Under the pieces are notes generated by a model, which worked only from the letters and a program-made list of their open reading frames with translations, was not told where the DNA came from and made no database searches. The translations under genes were made by a program, and so were the position numbers. A DNA stretch of 64,000 nt from Muscardinus avellanarius (lineage: Eukaryota > Chordata > Mammalia > Rodentia > Gliridae): assembly GCA_963383645.1 (NCBI GenBank), contig OY726561.1:136920904-136984903 (forward strand), written 5' to 3'. Below, one piece after another: positions 44,880 to 55,702 of this stretch. Positions within the stretch are counted from its first letter, which is position 1, and every line of letters begins with the position of its first letter.

Positions 44880-45530
44880 CAGTTATTTACTTTTATATAC
44901 TTTTACTGGTACAGTGCAGTCTCATAATGTCGTTCACGGTGATAGTGATATACACGCCCACAGCACTTGGGGGGCTTTCCCCCGGCCCCTCCCCTCCCTC
45001 CTTCCCCCAACATGATGTTGAGATTGGTGTTGGTATTCTCAATAAATGAACATAACTCCAATAAAAGTGATTCCTTCATTAATCCCCCCTACCCCGTTCT
45101 CCTTCACTCTCCCCTAAAACCCCTCCCTGGCGCCACTAGGATTTCTCTTCCATGATCTGAATTCCCTCTTGTATCCCAATCACTCCCTAGATCCTGCAAA
45201 TGAGAGAAAACACAGGACCCTTAGCTTTCTGTGTCTGGCTAATTTCACTTAACACAATGTTCCCCAGGCCCTTCCATTTTCTTGCAAATACCACAATTTT
45301 GTTCTTTACTGCTGAGTGGAATCCCACTGGGTGTATATCCCACAACTGTTGATGGACACCTGGATTGGTGCCATCATTTGGCCATTGTGGACTGCGCTGC
45401 TATCAACATAGATATGCATTGCCATAATATTCTGATTTCAGTCACTTTGGAGAAATAGCTGGGCTCATTTATAATGGTATGGCAGGGTCTTACTATACAA
45501 TTGTGTCCTTGGGGGGATCGCCTCTATCTT
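44880..45530 (-). mobile_element. L1 3' end (ORF2 C-terminus and 3'UTR)
   Basis: On the plus strand the 3' end is first. GAGAGAAAACACAGGACCCT, TGTTGATGGACACCTGGATT and TATCAACATAGATATGCATT are complements of the L1 ORF2 C-terminal and 3'UTR region. Confidence 0.9.
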
Positions 45531-46147
45531 TAGAGGACCAATAAAACAAAGATAGAGGTAGCTGGGGCAGAAGGACCCATCTCCAACTTCCCTTTCAGCT
45601 GCACCATACTGGAGTTTGTCAGTTCACCGATGGCAGAGCTATTTATAGTTCATCTGTTCAAACAGATTGGTGGTGTTGGCATTCACGGCTCTTACCGGAA
45701 TCATTTAATGTGGTATGTCTGAACCCCACTGGCCTCTGGAAATGCCTTCCTTCTCCACGGTTGGACATCTTTGGCTAGTAATGATAAGGCTGTTTTAATG
45801 CTCCATGGAGCAGGAGTTAGAATACAGGTTCTGTGAGACGGCGATCAACGAAACAATTGTGATGCACCCCTGTCTCTCTCATGGTCAGGAACAACCACTA
45901 AGAAGTAGACCTTCCACCAAATTAACATTCTACACATGGGCCAACAGAATCATTTTAAACCACCAAATCCCAGGACAGCTATTTTCAAATAAACTTCTCA
46001 GCTAGAACCTACAAGATTTTACAGAGATGGTCAATACTTAATCAAACATGTAAGCCATTTCTGCTTTGCAAATCAGTAGTCTAAAGTTTAGAGGCCTATA
46101 AGCTGGAAAAAAAATTGAGCTATATCTAAAAAATATCAGACTTGGAA
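45531..46147. other. Unique DNA
   Basis: No recognised gene or repeat. Confidence 0.45.
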
Positions 46148-46375
46148 GCCGGGCATAGTGGCGCATGCTTGTAATCCCAGTGTTTGGGAGGCTGAGATAG
46201 GAGGATGGCGGTTCGCAGCCAGGCTCAGCTATTTAGTGAAACCCTTTGCAACTCAGTTGAGATCCTGTTTCAAAAAAATAAAGAATAAAAAAATAGGGCT
46301 GGGGGTGTAGCTCAGAGGTAGAATGCCCCTGGGTTCCATCCCAGTACCACAAAATAAATAAATAAATAAATAATA
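46148..46375 (+). mobile_element. B1-dID SINE, middle cohort, (AAAT)n tail
   Basis: AGCCGGGCATAGTGGCGCAT start, right half GGGTTCCATCCCAGTACCAC, tail of AAAT units. Confidence 0.94.
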
Positions 46376-46679
46376 AAAATTAAAAAATTAAAAAGTTAAA
46401 AAATAAAAAGAAATCAGACTTTGGATAAGTCAATTTAAAAAACAATTAGTCATCTGTTTGCCAGAGCTGTCCCTCATAAGCCGTACGTACAGGCTGACAT
46501 TCGGATGTGGGCTTTGTAAATTAAAATGGAAATTCTTGAAAGTAGAGATTTCCTAGCTCTTAGAATAGGGTCAGTCACATAGCAGATATTTAGTAGATTG
46601 GTTAAATGTATGCATGAATGATCCTAAAAAGCCGATGTAGGTGTCCCACAGAATTTGGACAGAATTCTGTTGTCCAACA
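46376..46679. other. Unique DNA with an L2-like tail
   Basis: At 46530-46625, CTTGAAAGTAGAGATTTCCT then AGTCACATAGCAGATATTTA resembles an L2 3' end. Confidence 0.5.
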
Positions 46680-46862
46680 ACATTTTCTGGGATGAGAGAA
46701 ATATTGTATAAATTGTACATTCTAATACAGTAGCTATGAGTGGCAGATGGCTACTGAGCATTGGAAGCACAGCGAGTTTAACTAGGGGATTGAACTTTAC
46801 ATTTTAATTAACTTGAGATGGCTACTTGTGACTAGTGACTACCATATTGGGCAGGACAGTTA
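46680..46862 (+). mobile_element. Non-autonomous DNA transposon fragment (MER-type)
   Basis: GTACATTCTAATACAGTAGC, GGCTACTGAGCATTGGAAGC and GACTAGTGACTACCATATTG followed by GGCAGGACA match the same mammalian family as 15960-16150. Confidence 0.6.
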
Positions 46863-47409
46863 AAGGAGGCTGGGGGAAGTGCGGGTGTAGAGGAGGAAAA
46901 CAAACAAAGAAACTAAAAAGAAAAATGCTTGCTTTCTGGGTCATGCCATTCATATAATTATACTTTGCACTGCTAGGCACCAGCCTGCTTTCTTATTTTC
47001 CTTTTGTGAGGACACTATACCAATAGTTGACTCTTGGGGTTGAGTCAGGCCCCGAGGTCTCTGGATTTGTCACAAAACAGAAAATCCTGGGTAGAAAGGG
47101 CTGCCTTGGAAAAAAGATATATGATCTGATGAGAGCCACTTAATCTTAATTTTTTTTAAAAAAGATGTTCCCTCTTTTCTGTATCCGAACCAGTGAAGAT
47201 TGCTCATCACTTATGTAGTGTAAGGCTTAAAATTAAGGCTTAATATTATGCAGTGCTTTGACATGTAATAAAATCAGGAGAGCCTCGATGGACTCCACCA
47301 CAGCCGCCTTCGTCACTCTGCTCCATGGAGCACTTCTCTGGCTACACAGCCCTCCTGATTTAAGGGGACAGTCAAGCTCCCTGACAGCCAGGGGAAGAAT
47401 CTGCGTAAC
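46863..47409. other. Unique DNA
   Basis: No recognised feature. Confidence 0.45.
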
Positions 47410-47690
47410 TGACAGAACTAGAAAATAAAATGCTAGGCGAGATTAGTCAGTCTCAGAGAATGAAGGGCCCTGTGTTTTCTCTTACACGTGGAGGCCAGGA
47501 TGAAGTTGGTAAACAAGAGGACCACTTGATGAGGGATATCCGCAGAACAGAGTCAGGGGATGGGAAAAGATGTGGGAAGGAGAAAAAGGAAGCTCAATGA
47601 AGGAAACAGTTCAAATAATATTACGTGCAGATAAGAAACTATCACTACCAATCTCACTAACATGGACGGGGAAAGAGGGAGGGAGCATTG
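47410..47690 (+). mobile_element. L1 3'UTR fragment
   Basis: GCGAGATTAGTCAGTCTCAG, TTTCTCTTACACGTGGAGGC and CTATCACTACCAATCTCACT resemble the 14125 copy. The end is replaced by a SINE. Confidence 0.85.
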
Positions 47691-47694
47691 TGAA

Positions 47695-47886
47695 ATCCTG
47701 GGAGGCTGAGACAAGAAGACTGCAGGTGGGACACTGGGAGGCCGAGACAGGAGGATTGTAGATTTGAGGCCAGTGCACAGTAACTTAGTGAGACCCTGTC
47801 TCAAAATAAGAAAATAATAAATAAAAACGGCGAGGATCAGCAGAAGAATGCTCCTGGGCTCAATCTCTAACACCTCACACACACAC
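47695..47886 (+). mobile_element. B1-dID SINE with internal duplication
   Basis: The box GGGAGGCTGAGACAAGAAGA, GACTGCAGGTGGGACACT is followed at once by a second GGGAGGCCGAGACAGGAGGA, so this B1 segment is present twice. The B1 5' end is missing. The right half and CA tail follow. Confidence 0.85.
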
Positions 47887-48149
47887 AAAGGTATTCATCA
47901 GGTGCTGATGGGGTAGACGTCCTTCATGGAGATTTAGGAGAAATCCCGCCCTTCTGAGCACGCCTCTGAACTTCGGGGGCAGGAAGCTTGGAAACTACAT
48001 TCTTTCTCAGAGGCCCCTGTTGTCAGGATTGCAAATACACCCCATCAATCAGAAACACTGGCATGACATTTGAAAGATGAAAGAGAAAGAGGAATCGCTA
48101 TCCTCTGGTAGCAACTGAGGGAGCGTAGTAGACCCTGGAAGGTTGCCTT
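47887..48149. other. Unique DNA
   Basis: No recognised feature. Confidence 0.4.
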
Positions 48150-48330
48150 TATCCATTCATCTGTTGATGGACATCTAGGCTGGTTCTATAATTGGGTATT
48201 GTGAGTTGTGCTGCTATTAACATGTATCTGCAGCCCTATAGTGTTCTGACTTTAATTCTTGGAAGATATCAAGGAGCGGTATAGCTGGGTTCTGTTTTGC
48301 AGATGAAATTATAATTAATGTAGTTATACA
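48150..48330 (-). mobile_element. L1 ORF2 C-terminal fragment
   Basis: CCATTCATCTGTTGATGGAC, GTGCTGCTATTAACATGTAT and TCAAGGAGCGGTATAGCTGG are complements of the L1 ORF2 3' region. Confidence 0.85.
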
Positions 48331-48446
48331 GTGTTCTGTGTCATGGCATTTATCTTTAACTCTGTAAATGAATACACATCTCCCTTATTTTACTTTTGTT
48401 ATAATCAGTACATTGATTATTATGGAAGATATTAATAGTTTTTTTT

Positions 48447-48547
48447 GAAGATTTAGAGAAGTTTATTAGAAAGATACAAATATAGAAAATAGAAATACAG
48501 CCCCATGCCAAAATGGCATGAGGGGGTGACTCAAAATGAATACACCC
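48447..48547 (-). mobile_element. Small unrecognised retrocopied unit, copy A
   Basis: On the minus strand this 101-bp sequence starts GGGTGTATTC. It carries the perfect hairpin CATGCCA-TTT-TGGCATG and an AATAAA, then ends AAATCTTC before an A run. AATAG plus T residues flank both sides like a target-site duplication. It is about 90% identical to 54817-54948. It matches none of the SINE or L1 types in the window. Confidence 0.7.
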
Positions 48548-48646
48548 AATAGTTTTTTTTTTTTTTTAACCAATGACTGTTCTCTCAATTCCCCTCACTA
48601 ACCATCCAGTTTTGGTTATCCTGGGAATAGATCTGACCCTAATTTT

Positions 48647-48844
48647 TTTTTTTTTTTTTTTTTTTGGTGGTACTGGGTTTCTGGAAGCCCCTTTACCTCC
48701 AGGCTATACTCCCAGACCTATTTTATATTTTTTTATTTGGAAACAGGGTCTCTTAAGCCAGCGAGGCTGGCCCTGAACCAGTGCGATCCTCCTGTCTCTG
48801 CCTCCCAAGTGCGGGGATTACAAGCGTGTGCCACCACGCCCGGC
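48647..48844 (-). mobile_element. B1-dID SINE, young cohort
   Basis: Full-length with an exact 17-bp duplication GATCTGACCCTAATTTT at 48630-48646 and 48845-48861. The palindrome reads GCCAGCGAGGCTGGC. Confidence 0.96.
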
Positions 48845-48861
48845 GATCTGACCCTAATTTT

Positions 48862-49791
48862 AACTTCCTAGTCTCCCCGGCAGTTAAGTGGCATGGTTCT
48901 GACTACCTGGGATTTCTGGGTACTCTTGGCCCATTCTCCTTGTCCCTTTTTCTTCCAACCTGGGCCAGTGACGTGGGGTCCATTTGCTTTGCACCACAAG
49001 GGGTCTGACAGTGAGGACCAATGTCTGATGGATCTTGGATGCCAGCTGCACCTTGAATTGTCCAGCAGTCCTCAGTGCTGGTCTCATTTCTCGTTATGTT
49101 AGAAGGACAAATATCTTTATTGCTAAGTTGCTGTCATGGTTTCTCTAAACTGCTAAGCAGAATTCCCTACCTGATAGGCCGCATTTATATTTTTAACTTT
49201 CAGATTACTTCCTTTGACTAAACTCTAAGAAGGAGATCACTACATCGTAAAAACATGTGTCGACTTAGGACACATGTCGCTAAATTACTTTCCAAAAGGG
49301 AGACGTCAATCTTTGTGTCACTCTTGGAAACTATATGTTCTAGAAAGGAATACTGTATGCATTTTCTAATCACCTTACTAACTGTTTTCCATTTTGATAA
49401 GCAATCTAATATACTGCAGGTAGTTTATAAGCTCACAGGCTACAGGGTGTTAAGAGGCCCTGTGGGAGGGAGCCCAACTCACAAGCAGGGTCATCTTCTG
49501 CAAGAATAATTCTCCTGCTGTTCCAAGTAGACTACAGTGGTCAGCAAGGCACAGAGATGGGAAGAGGAAAAACAGGAGGAAGAGGACCAGGCGGCCAGTG
49601 TGGCCCGTGGCTCACCAACAGGTAAAGGACCCATTGCGTCTGCAAAAGGTCCAGGGCCAGGGTGGCTTTCTCCATCAACTCCAATGAACAGAAAACGAGG
49701 AGAAGCAGAAGACAAAGGTGGAGCAGCGCTCTCTGACAGATGCAGAGCCCTGTGGTCTGCAAGAACAACTTCATAGAAAGAGAAAATAGAA
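48862..49791. other. Unique DNA
   Basis: A minus-strand 181-codon frame (49541-50086) runs out of the adjacent SINE and is not supported. No repeat is recognised. Confidence 0.45.
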
Positions 49792-49801
49792 GAACAATGG
49801 T

Positions 49802-50029
49802 GCCGGGCGTGGTGGCGCACGCTTGTAATCCCTGTGCTTGGGAGGTGGAGACGGGAGGATCGCGCAGGTTCAAAGCCAGCCGCGCTGGTTTAAGAGACCC
49901 TGTTTCCAAACAAAAATATAAAAATAGGTCTGGGAGTGTAACCTGGAGGTAGAAGGGTTTCCAGGAACCCCAGTACCACCAAAAATAAGTAAGTAAGTAA
50001 GTAAGTAAATAAATAAATAAATAAAAGAT
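49802..50029 (+). mobile_element. B1-dID SINE, young cohort, (AAGT)n/(AAAT)n tail
   Basis: GCCGGGCGTGGTGGCGCACG start, palindrome GCCAGCCGCGCTGG, right half ending AACCCCAGTACCACC. GAACAATGGT duplicated at 49792-49801 and 50030-50039. Confidence 0.96.
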
Positions 50030-50039
50030 GAACAATGGT

Positions 50040-51132
50040 AAAGAGAAATCCACAGTGCAATAGCGTGCCCACCAGAGCTCCCACACACTGTCTCTATGTT
50101 CAAGGCTCAGCCCTGCTTCTGTCTGAGCTCCTTCCCCTTGTGAGTGGCAGCTAAGAGGAAGGACACGTGCATGGTGGAGACCCCGGGGACGTCACTCATT
50201 CACTTACAGGGACCCAGGGGGAACAGGAAGAATTTCTTCCCAATGGGGTGCCTGGAGAATCCTCCATTACAGGAGGAAGTCAGCTGAGCTGAGCCTCGAA
50301 AGGTGGGTAAGATGTCAAGAGGAGTGATCAGAAGGCAGGGGAACACATGCGATGGGAAAAGAATAGAGTGGAAAGCCCGGGGATTTTGGATCTTGTCCCA
50401 GTCTCTCTCGTAAGACTGGGAGACTGGACATCTGTTACTTACATGGTGCGAGTCTCGCCCTTAAAAATGAGAAATAGGATCATTCTTCAGGGGCTGCTCA
50501 CTGCAAGTGTTAGATCAGATAACGCATGTGGAAGTACTGTATAATTTAGAAGTATGAAGAGAATCAGTTGTCCATTATTATGGTGGCTTTGATTACTCTT
50601 CCCCAAACAGCAAACAGGATTAAAAAGTTCCAGTGTGGAGGAAGGGCAGGGTATGGCTGGAAGATGTTGGTTCTTTCCAGGCTTGAGAGCACACATAATT
50701 TATATAGCAAGTTGTTAAACAGCTCTTTATCGTCTGTTGTCTTTTGAGACATGCAGATACACGCATGCATAGGATGTTAGAGCCCTGGAGTCAGACAGCG
50801 TATCTTTCGGTGTCAGCCTACACAGTAACGACTAGACCATGTCCAAACGGTCCCCTGTAATTAGCATTTTACATTTTTATGCTTTGGGCTATACTTAATA
50901 GGATGAAAGGAGTTATAATTTCATGAGTTTGTGTTTATAACTAGGAAGGAGATCTTAAATTTAAGAGAGCAGCTGCATATGAAGAAGAAAGTTGGCCTCA
51001 ACCCACGTTCTGTTGCGCGCACACGCTTTGGCAGGCTCCCGGTCAGTAGAAGTTGAGGGACCTTGAAGAAGATGAATTGGCTTCCCCAGTGATCGAAAAC
51101 TAAAATTATGGGATTTCACATCATGAGGCTTT
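50040..51132. other. Unique DNA, possible L2 trace
   Basis: At 50275-50345, GCTGAGCCTCGAAAGGTGGG resembles an L2 segment. No gene is recognised. Confidence 0.45.
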
Positions 51133-51147
51133 TTTATTTCCTTTTTT

Positions 51148-51341
51148 TTTTTTTGTGGTGGTACTGGGGTTCCTGGAAGCCCTTCTACCTCCGGGCTACA
51201 CTCCCAGAACTATTTTTATACTTTTCTATTTGGAAACAGGGTCTCCTAAGCCAGCGCGCGCGGCTGGCTTCGAACCTGCGTGATCCTCCTGTCTCCGCCT
51301 CCCAAGCGCGGGGATTACAAGCGTGTGCCACCACGCCCGGA
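51148..51341 (-). mobile_element. B1-dID SINE, young cohort
   Basis: Full-length. The palindrome has gained CG units (GCCAGCGCGCGCGGCTGGC). TTTATTTCCTTTTTT is duplicated at 51133-51147 and 51342-51356. Confidence 0.96.
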
Positions 51342-51410
51342 TTTATTTCCTTTTTTGATGTTGTTTAGTTTGAACCCTGAGAAAGTCAATTTTTTAAAAT
51401 AGTAGAATAC

Positions 51411-51598
51411 AAGCAGGGTGAGGTTGCGCACACCTATAATCCTAGTACTTGGGAGGCTGAGATAGGAGGATGTGGGTTCAAGGCCAGCCTCAGCAACTTG
51501 GCGAAACCCTTAGAAACTTAGTGAGACCCTGTTTCAAAATAAAGAAAGGGCTGGGTATGTACCTCAGAGGAAAAATGTCCTTGTGTTCAATCCTAAGT

Positions 51599-51645
<47 letters not shown>
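51411..51645 (+). mobile_element. B1-dID SINE with long (CA)n tail
   Basis: AAGCAGGGTGAGGTTGCGCA start, right half GTTCAATCCTAAGTAAAACA, then about 21 CA units (51602-51644). Confidence 0.92.
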
Positions 51646-51649
<4 letters not shown>

Positions 51650-52076
51650 CAATTTATTTCTTTTCTGTTGTCTAGTTTAACATAAGTCTATTCACTAGAG
51701 AAGAAATAGAATTACTACATAAAATTATTATTAATAAATTCGGATGCCCCCAGCAAATCTGGTACACGCATACTCTAGGATTTCAAGGGACTGTCCAGTG
51801 AAATCACTTTTGTTCTTATTCCTGATTCATGGGTAAAAAGGTGAGGCTAACTTCAGTAGAAGTTAGTATCATGTAAGAATTAACGTTGTGCTATTCTGAA
51901 GAATTGTATTTCATTAAAACTGGTAATTACGTATTTTGCAAATATTACTGATTCCAACTAATGTTTATATATTTAACCCATTTAATATTGATAAGCTCAG
52001 TTTTTATATGAAAGTTTAATTGTGTGAGAAAACGTGCCTTTCTCTTTGTTCCCAAGTGATATGAGAAGTGGGACTT
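51646..52076. other. Unique AT-rich DNA
   Basis: No recognised feature. Confidence 0.45.
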
Positions 52077-52077
52077 A

Positions 52078-52152
52078 GGGCTGGGAAGGTAGCTCAGTGG
52101 TAGAGTACTTGGTTAGCATGCACAAGGTCCTAGGTTCAATCCTCAGCACCCC
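52078..52152 (+). mobile_element. Free-standing ID SINE
   Basis: GGCTGGGAAGGTAGCTCAGT, GGTAGAGTACTTGGTTAGCA and AGGTTCAATCCTCAGCACCC form a complete ID unit. Confidence 0.92.
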
Positions 52153-52179
52153 AAAGAGAAAGAGAGAAAAGAGAAAAGG

Positions 52180-52366
52180 AAGCCAGGTGTGGTGACGCAC
52201 ACTTGTCATCCCACCATTTGGGGGACTGAGACAGGATGATCACGGTTCGCGGTCAGCCTCAGCGATTTAGTGAGGCCCTTTGCAACTCAGTGAGACCCTG
52301 TTTCAAAATAAAGACTAAAACATAGGGCTGGGGGTATAGTTTGGAGGTAGAATGCCCCTGGGTACA
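52180..52366 (+). mobile_element. B1-dID SINE, middle cohort, 3' end fused to GA repeat
   Basis: AGCCAGGTGTGGTGACGCAC start. The right half stops at CCCCTGGGTACAGAGGG, where a purine repeat begins. Confidence 0.92.
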
Positions 52367-52404
52367 GAGGGAGAGGGAGAGGGAGAGGGAGAGGGGGTGA
52401 GGGG

Positions 52405-52444
<40 letters not shown>

Positions 52445-52500
52445 GGAGGGAAAAGAAGGGAGAGAAAAGAAGGGAGAGGGGAGAGAGGGAAAGAGATAAA
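52367..52500. repeat. Purine repeat (GGGAGA)n, (GA)n
   Basis: Purine-only repeats replace the final 15-20 bases and tail of the SINE. Arg/Glu and Ser/Leu frames here are artefacts. Confidence 0.95.
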
Positions 52501-52624
52501 GATAAATAATTCTGAAGGCCCATCTAAGGCCCATGCACTAAGCACCATGCTTCAATGGCAGGTAGAAGCAAATGCCAGTTGACTCCATTGTGCAAAGACT
52601 GTGCCCAGTGACATCCCAGAGGGA

Positions 52625-52785
52625 AATGTTTTATTGCCAGTTTCACATCAGCCTCACAAAGTAGGCATTAGTGGTCATGTTCTCCTTGGAGGGTTTTGGA
52701 AGTTTAGGTTCTTGAAGGTTACGAAGCCAGCTAATGGCAGAGTCGGGGCTCTGAGCCCTAGGTGATGACTTTGATGGTAAACTCA
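52625..52785 (+). mobile_element. MIR SINE
   Basis: CACATCAGCCTCACAAAGTA, GGTTACGAAGCCAGCTAATG and GCAGAGTCGGGGCTCTGAGC match the MIR 3' half. Confidence 0.78.
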
Positions 52786-53589
52786 TTGTCCTGGCATCCA
52801 ATCGCGCTGCTCCCCTCTAGATAAAAAGCACATGCAGAATGTCCTGAAAAGTAGCCTTGAAAACTCAAACCTACCCTCTGTCCATACCATCAATAAGCAC
52901 GTGGGCTTCTGAGAAAGGCTTCTCAGACACTAAATTATCTTTGAGGATGTGTTTCATTTGAGGCTCTACAAAGTGGTCAGAAGAGCATCTTTTTTTTTTT
53001 CTCTTTGAATTTTCTGTAGATTTCTTTTTAATTTCAGGGGCAAGGGCAACTGTTCAAAAGTCTATCATTGATTTAAAGACAAAATTTTAACCTCTTTTTT
53101 AGCCTCCTATGAAGATTAATTCCACATTTTTGCTCACTTTTTCATAAAAAAGAACTGGTGCTTTGTAGAGCAACGTCCCAGCTCTCTCCAGTACCTTTTC
53201 TCTAGTCCTGGAGTGTACTATCTCCGAGACCAAGTAATACTCCAGGAATGAATCCCTGAGAAAGATTTTTCACGGATACATTTTTTCTTAACCTTTCTGC
53301 TTGAAGCTATGGATTTCGTTTTCTGAAATCACACACACATACACACATGAGCGTAAACTTCTTTTGAAAGAACCTACAGAGGCTTCCTTTTACCTAATAT
53401 ACCATCTCATCTTCTATTGCCTTCACACATGCTCCTTGTCCTCACCAAACGGGTGTCTGTCCCTCCTTCCTCCTGTGCACGCCGATATCCAAGCCTCTTG
53501 CTGGTCATTCGCACATCAGTACGAATCCCCCACGGGGAGCATCTCCTTTCCTTCCTTCTGGCGATTAAGCACATGCCATCCCTAGGTGT
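52786..53589. other. Unique DNA
   Basis: No recognised gene or repeat. The 94-codon frame at 53301-53585 has no known domain. Confidence 0.4.
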
Positions 53590-54150
53590 GCATGATGAAT
53601 AAATTCTGGGACCCTTTGGGATACCAAAATCTGCGGACATACAGGTCCCAGGTCCCTTCCATAAAATGCTAGGATGTTTCCATATAACCCATGCACTTTA
53701 ATCATCTACATACTTATGCATATAAATACGCACTTTAATCTTTATAGTTTAAACCATCTCTTGATTACTTGTAATACCTAATGAGATGCAAATGCTATGG
53801 AAATGGTTGTTATACTGTATTTCTTAAGGAACAATTACAAGAAGAAACTATGCATGTATTCAGTACAGAAACATTTTCTGTGGATGGGGGGTACTAAGGA
53901 TCGAACCCAGGGACATTTCATCTCTGAGTTAGACCCCCAGAGCTATTTTATTTTTGGTAATAAGTTCTTACTAAGTTTCTGAGACTGGCTTCACCTCTGT
54001 GATCCTCCTGCCTCAGCCTCCCAAATACTGAGACTGCCGGCATACGCCATCACGCCTGGCTCAGATACGATCTTTTTATTCCTGAATATCCCTGAATATT
54101 CGTCCAGTTGGCTGAATCTGTAGATGTGGGACTTGTGGACACCGAATCCA
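53590..54150 (+). mobile_element. MER2-like (Tigger) DNA transposon split by a SINE
   Basis: GGGATACCAAAATCTGCGGA, TTCCATAAAATGCTAGGATG, ATAGTTTAAACCATCTCTTG and TTGTTATACTGTATTTCTTA match a MER2-type element. The end (TTGGCTGAATCTGTAGATGT) resumes after the SINE at 53885-54062. Confidence 0.8.
53885..54062 (-). mobile_element. B1-dID SINE inserted in MER2-like DNA
   Basis: GGGGGGTACTAAGGATCGAA, the linker and a B1 half ending CATCACGCCTGGCTC. Confidence 0.92.
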
Positions 54151-54487
54151 ACTGCGTTTCCTTCGAGACTACTTCATCCAAAACTCATCTTACTGCAATT
54201 CCTCCTCAGTGTACACCCTCGACAGTCACCCATATGTTCTTCACAGATTTAGAAGACCCAGAGTTGTAGGGGCCTTAATAGGCATCCATTTAAATTCTCA
54301 TCACAACCCCAAACTTGACAACACTAAAAACGAGTCTCCTCCCCAAAGGGGCTAGGAGTCATCAAGCTAGGAAAGACAGAGTCATCAAGCTAAGAAAGAG
54401 GATTAAACGTAAATTATTACCAAGTGCTCCCCCTCCTTCCCTCCTTTCCTTCCTTCCATCCATCCATCTTTACCTTTCTTTCTTCCT
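54151..54487. other. Unique DNA
   Basis: A CCTTCCTTCCATCCATCC run lies near 54440-54470. GTCATCAAGCTAGGAAAGAC is imperfectly repeated about 22 bp later (54358-54400). Confidence 0.4.
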
Positions 54488-54655
54488 ACTGAAGATAGTA
54501 CTCAGAGCATTCCGCCTCCCAGCTATACCCCAGCTCTATTTTATCTTTTATTTTTAAACAGGGTCTCACTAAATTGATGAGGTTGTCCTCAAACCTGCAT
54601 CCTCCTGCCCGAGCCTCCCAAGTCCTGGGATTATGGGCACTCACAACCACACCCA
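54488..54655 (-). mobile_element. B1-dID SINE, old
   Basis: CTGAAGATAGTACTCAGAGC, CCCAGCTATACCCCAGCTCT, linker and a B1 half ending CACAACCACACCC. Confidence 0.88.
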
Positions 54656-54816
54656 TATGGTTTTCTTTTAGTCCTCCTCTAACCACTCAAACCAGTTTTC
54701 ATCTTCTTCAGGCTAATCCCCCTTTGTTAAGAATGCACTGAACAGGATAAAGAACAAAAATTATTCCCGTGTCTTGTCATGTGACACAGTTGATGTGAAT
54801 CCATAGAGATGTTTTA

Positions 54817-54948
54817 ATTTTTTAATTTTTATTTTTTTGGACAGTTGCTGAAGATTTAAAGAAGTTTATTAGAAAGACAAAAATACAGAAAATAGAAATA
54901 CAGCCCCATGCCAAAATGGCATGGGGGGGTGACTAGAAAGAATACACC
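54817..54948 (-). mobile_element. Small unrecognised retrocopied unit, copy B
   Basis: An exact 16-bp duplication CCATAGAGATGTTTTA (54801-54816, 54949-54964) proves insertion. On the minus strand the unit starts GGTGTATTCT and has the hairpin CATGCCA-TTT-TGGCATG and CTAATAAACTTC. It runs 11 bases further than copy A (AGCAACTGTCC) into an A/T-rich tail. The 5' end matches copy A to within a base or two. Confidence 0.75.
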
Positions 54949-54964
54949 CCATAGAGATGTTTTA

Positions 54965-55702
54965 GAAATCACATAATCCTTGTCCTGGTAGGCAGCGCCT
55001 TGTGCCCTGAAGGGTCCACCCTATCCGTGGCCATGGAAAGAGACTCCCGCTCCTGCGGCTTTCCACTTTTCTAATTCATTAATCATCTGTCTACACCCTC
55101 TATAGTTTATTATTTTGTCTTCTCTTCCTCTACTAACTCTTAGTCCCCTGCCCATCCTGGGCTCTATATTCTTCTTTTCTTCCTTCTACTTTCTCTCTAA
55201 GTATTCTTGTCCAATTTTCATATTCTAGTCACCTCTCCTCTGTGGACTCCTCTGTCTATGAACACCTTCTGAACTTCACCCTGGCCTGCTGGACCACTCC
55301 TCAGAGAAGTCCTGCTCAAAACTCACCGAAAAAAAATTGCTATGCTAGTTTTAATGCGTCTTTCTACTGCATCTCTGAGCTTCCCATCTTGGTAATGGAC
55401 CTGTGCCCGCAATATCAATAACTCAGGCTAACATCCTTCTCCCCCTCTGCACAGTATCAGCCAACAACCTGCCTGTGTCCTTCCTTAGCTGCGGTAATGA
55501 CCTGTGTTGCTCCTCTTCCTCCGTCCATGCCCTGGGATATACATGGATCTCAGAAAAAATCTGGAGAGAGAAAGGAGTTGGGGCAGAGTGGGATGGAGGA
55601 GGTCTAGGAAACACCTGAGTGGAGAGAACGGCAGAGAGATGCTGGGCCATCTTGGCATGTTGCCACCACATAGAAACACGCAAGCAGGGCATGGTGTTAA
55701 CT
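54965..55702. other. Unique DNA, possibly with old L2
   Basis: Pyrimidine-rich stretches around 55080-55260 could be L2, but no diagnostic end is visible. No gene is supported. Confidence 0.4.

Noticed and set aside
44573..45049. 158-codon plus-strand frame
   Set aside because: It crosses a MER5A element and the reverse strand of an L1.
49541..50086. 181-codon minus-strand frame
   Set aside because: Its first third is SINE and AAAT/AAGT tail sequence; the rest has no recognised family.
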